Program-made: the position numbers and the translations under genes
Notes under the pieces: generated by a model
What the model was told of the DNA's origin: nothing
Database searches by the model: none
Seen by the model: the letters and a program-made list of their open reading frames with translations, nothing else
Assembly: GCA_964582065.1 (NCBI GenBank)
Contig: CAZOQG010000071.1
Span: forward strand, 1 to 8,955
DNA: 8,955 bases
From: JACNFS01 sp964582065
GTDB lineage: Bacteria; Chloroflexota; Dehalococcoidia; GIF9; UBA5629
Direction of reading: 5' to 3'
Shown: piece after piece, positions 1 to 5,096 of the stretch
Numbering within the stretch: position 1 is the first letter of the stretch
Layout: each line of letters opens with the position of its first letter

Positions 1-2
1 TG

Positions 3-31
3 AAGATACTTCTTTTGCTAGTGTTTGTCAA
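3..31 (-). promoter_or_regulatory. Sigma-70-type promoter reading out of the left edge
   Basis: On the minus strand, a perfect -35 TTGACA (26-31) is followed after exactly 17 bp by TATCTT (3-8, 4 of 6 matches to TATAAT). Transcription would leave the window to the left, so the gene served is not visible. The preceding open frame ends at 125, which fits a new transcription unit starting here. Confidence 0.45.
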
Positions 32-124
32 GTGTGTGTAAGCGTCCAGGAAGCTCGGAGATATTGTCTACAATAGCATGCGCCTTCGGCGAGAGAGGGG
101 TTGTTTATTTGTTGGGAAAGCAAT

Positions 125-526
125 TCAGCCAGTGCCGGCGCAGGTTTGGTTGCGCGGGCGGCCCCGCTTGCATAGCTGGCGCTGGGGTGGTGAGTCCCTG
201 AGCCAGACTTCTGAGAGCTGGGTATGCGCAAAGCCAAAGGCGCGCTGAACGTGTCTTGCACTGAGGGCGAAGCGTGCGGCTAGCTGGCCGGGGGTTAAGC
301 CGGCGACATGGTTGAGGAGCGCCAGCGTCTTTGCCCTGAGGAGATTGGCAAGGGTTTCTTCTCCCCAGGGGACTTGCTCGGTGAGGCAGAGAGGGAAGGG
401 GCACTCCAGACATGAGGGGAAGAGCCCGCAGCCCTGGTCTCGGTAGATGGCGGGGTAAGAGACAGCCTGGGGTCTGTTGGTAACCGCCTGAGCCTGGGTA
501 GTGCGGATAGTGAGTGCTGGATGATG
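125..526 (-). pseudogene. Cys-cluster/HTH/AT-hook-like small DNA-binding protein, start lost or frameshifted
   Basis: This open frame of 133 codons directly follows the amber stop of the terminase fragment, in the same frame, and contains no ATG, GTG or TTG that could start it. Its translation has clear features. Four cysteines (about residues 33, 39, 42 and 47; C-x5-C-x2-C-x4-C, including SCLECPFPLC) suggest a small zinc knuckle. A helix-turn-helix, LTPGQLAARFALSARHVQRAF without its last residue, lies near residues 77-96. The basic tail KRGRPR (about 120-125) resembles an AT-hook core. From memory, similar Cys + HTH proteins occur beside terminases in Chloroflexota genomes; I could not verify this. 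An ATG at 534-532 overlaps the terminase stop (ATGACTAG) in the classic coupled manner but lies in another frame, so the loss of one base after it would explain the missing start. The gene is either a frameshifted remnant, a sequencing error, or uses a non-standard start or amber read-through. No specific target can be named. Confidence 0.55.
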
Positions 527-763
527 CTAGTCATTGCGGATACCTCCCATAGCTTTCTTGGGCGCCCAATCGGCTGCTGCCTGGACAACCAGGGCGAGGC
601 TGGTAAGGTAGTCATCATGGCCGTCCCCGGGGTCAACAAAGAAGTTAAGCGTCTGGTTGGGTCTGAAGACCTGCTTGGCTTTCTCAAGCTCAAACATGAG
701 CTCCTTGTAGTGGTCTGAGCCGTCCTGCTTGTACAGCTTCAGCCTTCTCCCGCTGAAGCCCAA
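527..763 (-). pseudogene. Terminase large subunit-like C-terminal fragment (phage remnant)
   Basis: This open frame of 78 codons could start only at a TTG (763) and is preceded in frame by TAG at 779-781. It reads GFSGRRLKLY near the N-terminus, then a helical stretch and VDPGDGHDDYLTSLAL. That resembles the end of the RNase H-like nuclease domain of phage terminase large subunits, where the final acidic pair of an HDD..dALAL motif binds metal. Full terminases are about 400-600 residues, so the ATPase domain and most of the nuclease are missing. Its 5' end stops 78 bases short of the panC stop codon, which suggests the break where phage DNA meets the chromosome. The fragment overlaps two hairpins (736-759, 770-789). 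The family call rests on the C-terminal motif alone. Another DD-type nuclease is possible. It is unlikely to work as a protein by itself. Confidence 0.45.
736..759. repeat. Hairpin with perfect 8-bp arms
   Basis: GCTTCAGC (736-743) and GCTGAAGC (752-759) are perfect inverted arms around an 8-nt loop. The hairpin lies inside the terminase fragment and just beyond the probable operon terminator. It may be part of the old junction between phage DNA and chromosome, or simply structured mRNA. Confidence 0.4.
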
Positions 764-794
764 GCAAAGGGTTCTTGCCTACAAGAACCTGGGC
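758..794 (-). terminator. Putative terminator of the pantothenate operon
   Basis: Arms GGTTCTTG (770-777) and CAAGAACC (782-789) form a perfect 8-bp stem with a 4-nt loop. Flanking GCCCA (758-762) and TGGGC (790-794) can add 5 more pairs around a one-sided bulge. The structure lies about 50 bases downstream of the panC stop codon on the minus strand. The trailing sequence is only moderately T-rich (CTTTGCTT) and partly sits in the bulge, so termination may be weak or Rho-assisted. Confidence 0.4.
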
Positions 795-840
795 AGGCAT
801 ATGAAGTCACACATACTTAATCTGAGGTTTTCTGTCTTTG

Positions 841-1671
841 CTACAGAACCATATTGTCTATGAGCCTCGTGTTGCCAAATCTAACTGCCAGGGAAGCCAG
901 CGCTGGTCTATCGATTTCCGATAGCTCTTCCAGAGTCTCAGCGTCGGCAATGCTGACATAGTCAATCTTGGCTAGTGGCTCCTTGCTAATGAGAGAAGCC
1001 ATTTCCTGACGCAGGCTCTCAGCGTTCTTCTCGCCCTTCTCCCACAAGCCCTGAGCCATGGTAAGGGCCTTGAACAAGACAGCAGCCGCTTGACGTTCTT
1101 GAGCGTTAAGGTAGACGTTGCGGCTGCTCATTGCCAGGCCATCGCTTTCCCGAACAGTAGGTACGACTATGATTTGCAAATTCATGTTGAGGTCGGCAAC
1201 CATTTTCTTGATGACTGTCGCCTGCTGAGCATCTTTTTGACCAAAATAGGCTCGGGTAGGCTCAACAATGTTGAATAGCTTGGCAACTACGGTGGTAACT
1301 CCCTTGAAGTGCCCTGGACGACGACTGCCTTCAAGCGGCTCAGTAAGTTTCCCCACTTCAACCCAGCTACTAAATGCCTCAGGGTAAATCTCTTTATCCG
1401 ACGGCATGAAGACAATGTCGGTGCGCTCCTTTTCCAGTAGAAGCAGGTCACGCTCTGTTTCACGGGGATAGGCACTGAAGTCTTCGGCCGGACCGAATTG
1501 GGTAGGATTGACGAAAATGCTCACTACGACCACCGAGTTCTCATCTCGAGCTCGCTTAACCAAAGCTAAGTGACCTTCGTGAAGGTAACCCATGGTGGGG
1601 ACAAAGCCTACTGAACCCAGGCTCCGCACCCTGAAGCTTTTCATCTCGGCAATTGTTCTGGCTATTTCCAC
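841..1671 (-). CDS. panC: Pantothenate synthetase (pantoate--beta-alanine ligase)
   Basis: PanC is a cytosolic enzyme that joins pantoate and beta-alanine with ATP, through a pantoyl-adenylate, to give pantothenate. The 276-residue protein has the normal family length (about 280). Visible motifs, in order, are VPTMGYLHEGH (24-34, with the HxGH-type nucleotide-binding histidines H31 and H34), FVNPTQF (53-59), EGSRRPGHFKGV (114-125), GQKDAQQ (144-150) and MSSRN (181-185, the KMSKS-like loop). The start is a GTG at 1671, six bases after the panB stop. No strong ribosome binding site is visible, so translation is probably coupled to panB. It is the last gene of the operon, and a hairpin follows about 50 bases downstream. 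No key residue is missing. The assignment is secure. Confidence 0.97.
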   Translation of the reverse strand: MEIARTIAEMKSFRVRSLGSVGFVPTMGYLHEGHLALVKRARDENSVVVVSIFVNPTQFGPAEDFSAYPRETERDLLLLEKERTDIVFMPSDKEIYPEAFSSWVEVGKLTEPLEGSRRPGHFKGVTTVVAKLFNIVEPTRAYFGQKDAQQATVIKKMVADLNMNLQIIVVPTVRESDGLAMSSRNVYLNAQERQAAAVLFKALTMAQGLWEKGEKNAESLRQEMASLISKEPLAKIDYVSIADAETLEELSEIDRPALASLAVRFGNTRLIDNMVL

Positions 1672-1677
1672 GATTGC

Positions 1678-2511
1678 TCAGGAGCCAGCCAATTGTTCGA
1701 GCAAGCTCTCATCTATGGTGGAGCTATGTTCTGCGGTGGGGAAGCTACCGGACTTGACTTCACCCATATAGTCAGCGATGGCAGTCCTGATACTGCCGGC
1801 CAGCTTGGCATACTGTTTGGCATGTTTGGGCACAAAATCGGCAAACAGACCCAGAAGGTCGCTAATTACCTGAACCTGACCATCGCAGTCGGGACCCGCG
1901 CCGATGCCGATAGTGGGGACGCCCACCTTTTGCGTAATCAGCTTGGAAAGCGGTGCCGGCACCAATTCAAGAACAATAGCGAAGGCACCAGCTTGTTCCA
2001 GGGCACGAGCATCCATGAGCAATCGCTCAGCAGCCTCCGGGGTTTTGCCCTGCACTTTGTGACCCCCCAACTGGTGAACAGATTGTGGAGTTAGGCCAAT
2101 GTGCCCCATAACGGGGATTCCGCAATCGACAATCCGCTTCACTGTCTCGGCAACAGTTACACCTCCCTCCAGCTTGACCGCTTGAGATCCCCCCTCCTGA
2201 ATAAACCGGGCGGCATTGCACAAGGCGTCGGAGATATTGGTATGATAGGTCATAAATGGCATATCACCTATTACCAGGGCTTGTTTGGTACCCCTGACCA
2301 CCGCCTTGGTGTGGTGAATCATCTCATCCATAGTTACTGGAATGGTTGATTCATAGCCTAGCACTACCATGCCCAGGCTATCGCCAACCAGAATCAATGG
2401 CACGCCAGCCTCATCCACCAGTTTAGCCGTGGGATAGTCATAGGCAGTAAGCATGACTATCTTCTGTTTCTCTACCTTCATTTCCTTTATTTGATTGGCG
2501 GTGACTCGCAT
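1678..2511 (-). CDS. panB: 3-methyl-2-oxobutanoate hydroxymethyltransferase (ketopantoate hydroxymethyltransferase)
   Basis: PanB transfers a hydroxymethyl group from 5,10-methylene-tetrahydrofolate to 2-oxoisovalerate to make ketopantoate, the first committed step to pantothenate. The 277-residue sequence is collinear with the family (E. coli 264). It shows TAYDYPTA (22-29), VGDSLGMV (42-49, with metal-binding D44), IGDMPF (81-86, D83), KLEGG (113-117, E115), GHIGLTPQS, LELVP and GIGAG, followed by CDGQVQVISDLLGL. The ATG at 2511 has an excellent Shine-Dalgarno sequence, AAGGAGG, eight bases upstream, which fixes the start. It follows panD by 39 bases and precedes panC by six. Nothing unusual is seen, and the assignment is secure. 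Confidence 0.97.
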   Translation of the reverse strand: MRVTANQIKEMKVEKQKIVMLTAYDYPTAKLVDEAGVPLILVGDSLGMVVLGYESTIPVTMDEMIHHTKAVVRGTKQALVIGDMPFMTYHTNISDALCNAARFIQEGGSQAVKLEGGVTVAETVKRIVDCGIPVMGHIGLTPQSVHQLGGHKVQGKTPEAAERLLMDARALEQAGAFAIVLELVPAPLSKLITQKVGVPTIGIGAGPDCDGQVQVISDLLGLFADFVPKHAKQYAKLAGSIRTAIADYMGEVKSGSFPTAEHSSTIDESLLEQLAGS

Positions 2512-2550
2512 TTTTCACTCCTCCTTACCATCTGTAAACAGCCCTTCTCT

Positions 2551-2943
2551 TTACAGCGTTGATAACAAATCTTTTGTCCAATCTCTTGTGCCCTTGGTGT
2601 CAATGATTCGGTTTTCTGAATTCACGTATACTAGTCTTGGCGTGGCTGTGGCAGCTTCGTCATCAGTAACCACATGGTAAGACAGGATAATCACGATATC
2701 ACCCTTAGCCACGAGTCTGGCGGCAGCACCATTAAGACAGATTTCTCCCGAGCCTCTTTCCCCTTCAATCACGTAGGTATGGAATCTGGCGCCGTTGCTG
2801 ATGTTCAATACATCAACTTTTTCGTAAAGGAGTAAGTCCGCTGCTTCCATCAAATCCTTGTCAATGGTTATGCTGCCCTCGTAGTCGACATTGCATTGGG
2901 TAACCCGAGCCCGATGGATCTTGCTCTTAAGCATTGTTCTCAT
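2551..2943 (-). CDS. panD: Aspartate 1-decarboxylase precursor (pyruvoyl enzyme)
   Basis: PanD decarboxylates L-aspartate to beta-alanine, which PanC uses. The 130-residue proenzyme (E. coli 126) begins MRTMLKSKIHRARVTQ. It has the self-cleavage site YEGS, with Gly23-Ser24, where Ser24 becomes the pyruvoyl group of the alpha chain. RFHTY (53-57) supplies the substrate-binding arginine and the catalytic tyrosine (Arg54 and Tyr58 in E. coli). K8 matches E. coli Lys9. LNGAAARLVAKGDIVII is the conserved distal block. The ATG at 2943 lies two bases after the stop of the upstream DUF2520 gene (TAACCATG), and a GGGGG ribosome binding site lies about six bases before it, so the two are translationally coupled. 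Maturation in some bacteria needs PanM/PanZ, but most, including low-complexity operons like this one, appear to self-cleave. The assignment is secure. Confidence 0.96.
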   Translation of the reverse strand: MRTMLKSKIHRARVTQCNVDYEGSITIDKDLMEAADLLLYEKVDVLNISNGARFHTYVIEGERGSGEICLNGAAARLVAKGDIVIILSYHVVTDDEAATATPRLVYVNSENRIIDTKGTRDWTKDLLSTL

Positions 2944-2945
2944 GG

Positions 2946-3833
2946 TTATCCCCCTGTTTTCGGTTTCTTCTTAAGTAAGGCCTGTAGCTCTCCAGCCCTT
3001 TGCGAATCGATTTTCCCTTTAGCCACAGCAATCGGCACAGTCTGTAGCCCCAGCTCCTTGTAGATTTCAAGCAAAGACGGGCTTGCTTTTTCTAAGGCTT
3101 CCAGGTGTCTCGTTATGGTGCCCAGATCGCCTCGGGCAACGGGGCCGGTGAGACAGTTGGGCAAGCCGACATTCTCAATATTGCTCAGCGTACCTCGCAG
3201 CAACGGCATAAGAGCTTTAGTTGCTTGCGCTTGTGATACCCCGAAGGTTTGCCACAAATCCGTAGCTAACTTGACCAGAGTCACCAAGTAGTTGCAGGCA
3301 AACACGGCTGCCGCGTGATACAGCACCTTGTCGCCAGCCTTGAGCACCACCCAGTCACCTTCCAAAGCAACAGCCATATCCTTGAGTGCGGGCAACAGCG
3401 GTTCCGCAGCTTCAACAGCGAAGGTAGAACCGGGGATGTTGTCTATCGCTTGTTCAACACTGGCAAAAGTCTGTAACGGATGGAAACAGCCTGTATTAGC
3501 ACCGTGCTGCTTGGCTGGTTCCAAAATGTCGACGGAGTGCGCACCGCTGCAGTGAACCACACTTTGCTTATCGTGCCACTGGACTTCGGCGGCCACCTTT
3601 GAAATAGCATCGTCAGGAGTGGTAATGAAAACAAGCTGAACTGTGTCAGCCAGTTCTTGGGCTGCTTTGCAGACCTGGCAGCCACTTAGCCTTCCAGCCA
3701 GTTTCTCTGCTGAAGTCACGCTCCGGCTGGATACCGCAATTACCTCGTATCCCTGCTTGGCAAGCCTCACAGCTAGAGCCGTACCTGTCGTCCCGGCACC
3801 TATGAAGCCTATCGTCACCACGTTCTTGTCCAT
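2946..3833 (-). CDS. Rossmann-like/DUF2520 oxidoreductase, probable ketopantoate reductase (PanG-like)
   Basis: This 295-residue protein has an N-terminal NAD(P)-binding Rossmann fold with GFIGAGTTGTAL (9-20) and a strand ending in SSRS (35-38), and the second half matches the DUF2520 helical domain. Characteristic blocks are ITTPDDAI (70-77), VHCSGAHS (93-100), HPLQTF (118-123), GDKVLYHAAAVFACNY (167-182, with K169 and N181 likely at the active site) and LTGPVARGD (228-236). The architecture is that of 6-phosphogluconate dehydrogenase-like or ketopantoate-reductase-like enzymes. The operon encodes every pantothenate step except a classical panE. A different ketopantoate reductase, PanG, has been described in Francisella and some Firmicutes, and I recall it belonging to this DUF2520 group. 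Reduction of ketopantoate to pantoate is therefore the best inference. The ATG overlaps the upstream peptidase stop by one base (TGATG), with AAGGA about nine bases before it. IlvC could be an alternative reductase elsewhere in the genome. Confidence 0.85.
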   Translation of the reverse strand: MDKNVVTIGFIGAGTTGTALAVRLAKQGYEVIAVSSRSVTSAEKLAGRLSGCQVCKAAQELADTVQLVFITTPDDAISKVAAEVQWHDKQSVVHCSGAHSVDILEPAKQHGANTGCFHPLQTFASVEQAIDNIPGSTFAVEAAEPLLPALKDMAVALEGDWVVLKAGDKVLYHAAAVFACNYLVTLVKLATDLWQTFGVSQAQATKALMPLLRGTLSNIENVGLPNCLTGPVARGDLGTITRHLEALEKASPSLLEIYKELGLQTVPIAVAKGKIDSQRAGELQALLKKKPKTGG

Positions 3834-4792
3834 CAGGTCACGTCCTTGATTGCTGGTATGCCGGCTATTGTCTCCGCTTGCTCAACTGCCCTGACTATGG
3901 CATCAGCCACCACCTCAGCAGCCACCGAGCCAAGTACGGTGATATCGCCTGTCTTTTCGCCCAAAGAAAGAGCAAATATGGTATCACCGTCATGCATAGT
4001 ATGGCAGGGGTTGATAGCCCGAGCGATGCCGTCTTGCGCCATCTGCGCCAGTTTATTCACCTGCTCCTTGTTTAGACTAGCGTTGGTTGCCACTACTCCG
4101 AGAGTGGTATTACTCGGGAGGGAATCTTGCCCGCCGTCGCCTTGTTTTAGCAGTTCAACAGTGCTAAGGAAGCCTTTATTCTGCTCATGCCGAGGACCAG
4201 CCACGATTTCCCCGGTTTTACGGTCAATGACATCTCCGACAGCATTAACCACGACCAGGGCAGCAATAACAACACCGCCGTCGATTTCTTCGCTGGCTGT
4301 GCCCAGACCGCTCTTAGTTGCTCTTTCTATTCCCAGTATTTTGCCTACCGTAGCCCCGGTGCCAGCACCTACACAGCCTTCGGCTACTTCCTTGTCGCCG
4401 GCGGCCAGGCAAGCCTTATAGCCCTCTTCAATCCCAGGCCTCACCTTCGAGCTACCTACGCCCAAATCAAAGATAACGGCTGCAGGCACTATGGGCACTT
4501 TAGTCACAGAAGTTTCATAACCAATCCCTCGTTCCTCAAGGTATCGCATCACCCCACCCGCTGCATCCAGTGCAAAGGCACTACCGCCGCTCAGAAGAAC
4601 GGCATGGACTTTTTCTACTAGGTTCATCGGTCGAAGCAGGTCAGTCTCTCTGGTTCCTGGTGCCGAGCCTCTGACATCGACGCCAGCTATCGCCCCACTC
4701 TCACACAAAATCACAGTGCAGCCGGTGACTGCCTCCTTATCGGTATAATGCCCTACCTTGATTCCAGGGATGTCAGTTATGGCGTTATACAT
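3833..4792 (-). CDS. P1/S58 family (DmpA-type) N-terminal-nucleophile peptidase
   Basis: The protein is 319 residues from the ATG at 4792. A TTG at 4807 would add five residues encoded by the terminator U-run and is less likely, because homologues usually begin near AITDIPGIKVGHYTD. Family blocks are GCTVILCESGAIAGVDVRG (24-42), PGTRETDLLRP (45-55), LLSGGSAFALDAAGGV (66-81), AGTGATVGK (143-151), DGGVVIAALVVVNAVGD (171-187), NTTLGVVATNA (228-238) and ARAINPCHTMHDGD (257-270). Members cut themselves before the nucleophile; here that would be Asn228-Thr229. Relatives are DmpA (D-Ala/Gly aminopeptidase), BapA (beta-aminopeptidase) and ThnT (pantetheine hydrolase, also Asn-Thr). Leading a pantothenate operon, it may release beta-alanine from peptides or hydrolyse pantetheine. 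No signal peptide is seen, so it is probably cytosolic. It is shorter than DmpA (about 375 residues). The substrate cannot be read from the sequence. Confidence 0.9.
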   Translation of the reverse strand: MYNAITDIPGIKVGHYTDKEAVTGCTVILCESGAIAGVDVRGSAPGTRETDLLRPMNLVEKVHAVLLSGGSAFALDAAGGVMRYLEERGIGYETSVTKVPIVPAAVIFDLGVGSSKVRPGIEEGYKACLAAGDKEVAEGCVGAGTGATVGKILGIERATKSGLGTASEEIDGGVVIAALVVVNAVGDVIDRKTGEIVAGPRHEQNKGFLSTVELLKQGDGGQDSLPSNTTLGVVATNASLNKEQVNKLAQMAQDGIARAINPCHTMHDGDTIFALSLGEKTGDITVLGSVAAEVVADAIVRAVEQAETIAGIPAIKDVT

Positions 4793-4871
4793 GAGCGAAA
4801 AAAACAAAGCCCTCCCAGCTATAGCTGAGAAGGCTTAATACCAGATTAATACTATTTCCCGTCTCGGTCAT
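4785..4871 (-). CDS. Possible 28-codon leader ORF overlapping the peptidase start
   Basis: This short frame starts at an ATG (4871-4869) inside the operon leader and reads through the terminator-like hairpin. It stops at a TAA that overlaps the peptidase start in the arrangement ATGTATAA. Its middle segment, INLVLSLLSYS, is rich in leucine, with isoleucine and valine, amino acids linked to the branched-chain pathway that supplies ketoisovalerate to PanB. The ribosome binding site is poor (GGATCA). The peptidase itself also lacks a well-placed ribosome binding site: GGGAGGG is 18 bases before its ATG. Termination-reinitiation from this frame would supply ribosomes. It has no recognisable homology and may be chance. 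Confidence 0.3.
   Translation of the reverse strand: MTETGNSINLVLSLLSYSWEGFVFFAHV
4798..4836 (-). terminator. Terminator-like hairpin in the operon leader (putative attenuator)
   Basis: On the minus strand, a 28-nt near-perfect inverted repeat (4808-4835, two mismatches, centre AGCTATAGCT, extendable by one pair) is followed by CTTTGTTTTTTT. This is a textbook intrinsic terminator shape. It lies downstream of the promoter at 4938-4966 and ends only 6 bases before the peptidase ATG. It must therefore be bypassed for the operon to be expressed. It may also stop read-through from the crotonase gene. No convincing antiterminator was found by eye; only a 5-nt AAGGC in the early leader is complementary to the 5' arm. 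Confidence 0.65.
4835..4852. repeat. Direct repeat TTAATAC x2, 11-bp phase
   Basis: TTAATAC occurs at 4835-4841 and again at 4846-4852, one helical turn apart, just before the leader terminator hairpin. Spacing of this kind suits two subunits of a DNA-binding regulator on one face of the helix. It is short and AT-rich, so chance is possible. Confidence 0.3.
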
Positions 4872-4937
4872 GTCTGATCCAAGCGGCCGCTGTTATCTGC
4901 CCAAACGCTCACCGCCTTATGGTCGATGGCAGTTATA

Positions 4938-4966
4938 ATGATAAGAGATTCTCTCCGTTTTGTCAA
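4938..4966 (-). promoter_or_regulatory. Promoter of the pantothenate operon
   Basis: A perfect -35 TTGACA (4961-4966) and a -10 TATCAT (4938-4943, 5 of 6) are separated by exactly 17 bp on the minus strand. Transcription should begin near 4931, giving a leader of about 140 nt before the peptidase ATG. The spacer contains a small inverted repeat AGAGA-a-TCTCT (4944-4954), which could be an operator. This is the strongest promoter-like sequence in the window. Confidence 0.75.
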
Positions 4967-4997
4967 CAATAAACCGGGAGGCCTACTGCCAGCGATG

Positions 4998-5091
4998 TGG
5001 AGCAGAGCCGGACGAAGTCAGTAGGGAATGCCACCTGACCCCGCGACGGCTTGAGTGGAAGGCAGGAAACCTACCGCCGTGTTACTCCCGC
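4998..5091 (-). pseudogene. Decayed tRNA-Gly(TCC) copy with a 23-bp insertion in the T arm
   Basis: Read on the minus strand from 5091, this copies the intact tRNA-Gly at 6251-6325. The acceptor 5' strand GCGGGAG, the D-loop GGTA, CCTGCCTTCCA with anticodon TCC, and GTCGCGGG are all kept. A 23-bp segment (5017-5039) with inverted ends GTCAG/CTGAC follows, then TTCG, TCCGGCTC and the 3' end GCTCCA (CCA at 4998-5000). The D stem keeps only 2 of 4 pairs and the anticodon stem 3 of 5, and the T stem and 3' acceptor strand are damaged. It cannot be a normal tRNA. Its 5' end is five bases from the crotonase stop codon, so it would be transcribed in that mRNA. It is either an old duplicate or one side of a former integration event. 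Confidence 0.75.
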
Positions 5092-5096
5092 CAACA

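Noticed and set aside
295..693. Minus-strand frame of 132 codons rich in Ser, Pro and Arg
   Set aside because: Low-complexity translation in another frame of the terminase and Cys/HTH remnants; only its ATG at 534 may be relevant as the original start of the HTH gene.
3846..4621. Long plus-strand ORFs opposite the S58 peptidase and DUF2520 genes
   Set aside because: These are shadows of strongly conserved minus-strand coding sequence, with low-complexity Ser/Pro/Ala/Thr translations.
4837..4931. Known riboswitch or T-box in the pan leader
   Set aside because: No T-box consensus or recognisable riboswitch core was seen; the structure remains unexplained.
4931..4939. Perfect TATAAT on the plus strand at 4934-4939
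   Set aside because: No -35 element at suitable spacing (accgcc); it is part of the AT-rich start region of the opposite-strand pan promoter.
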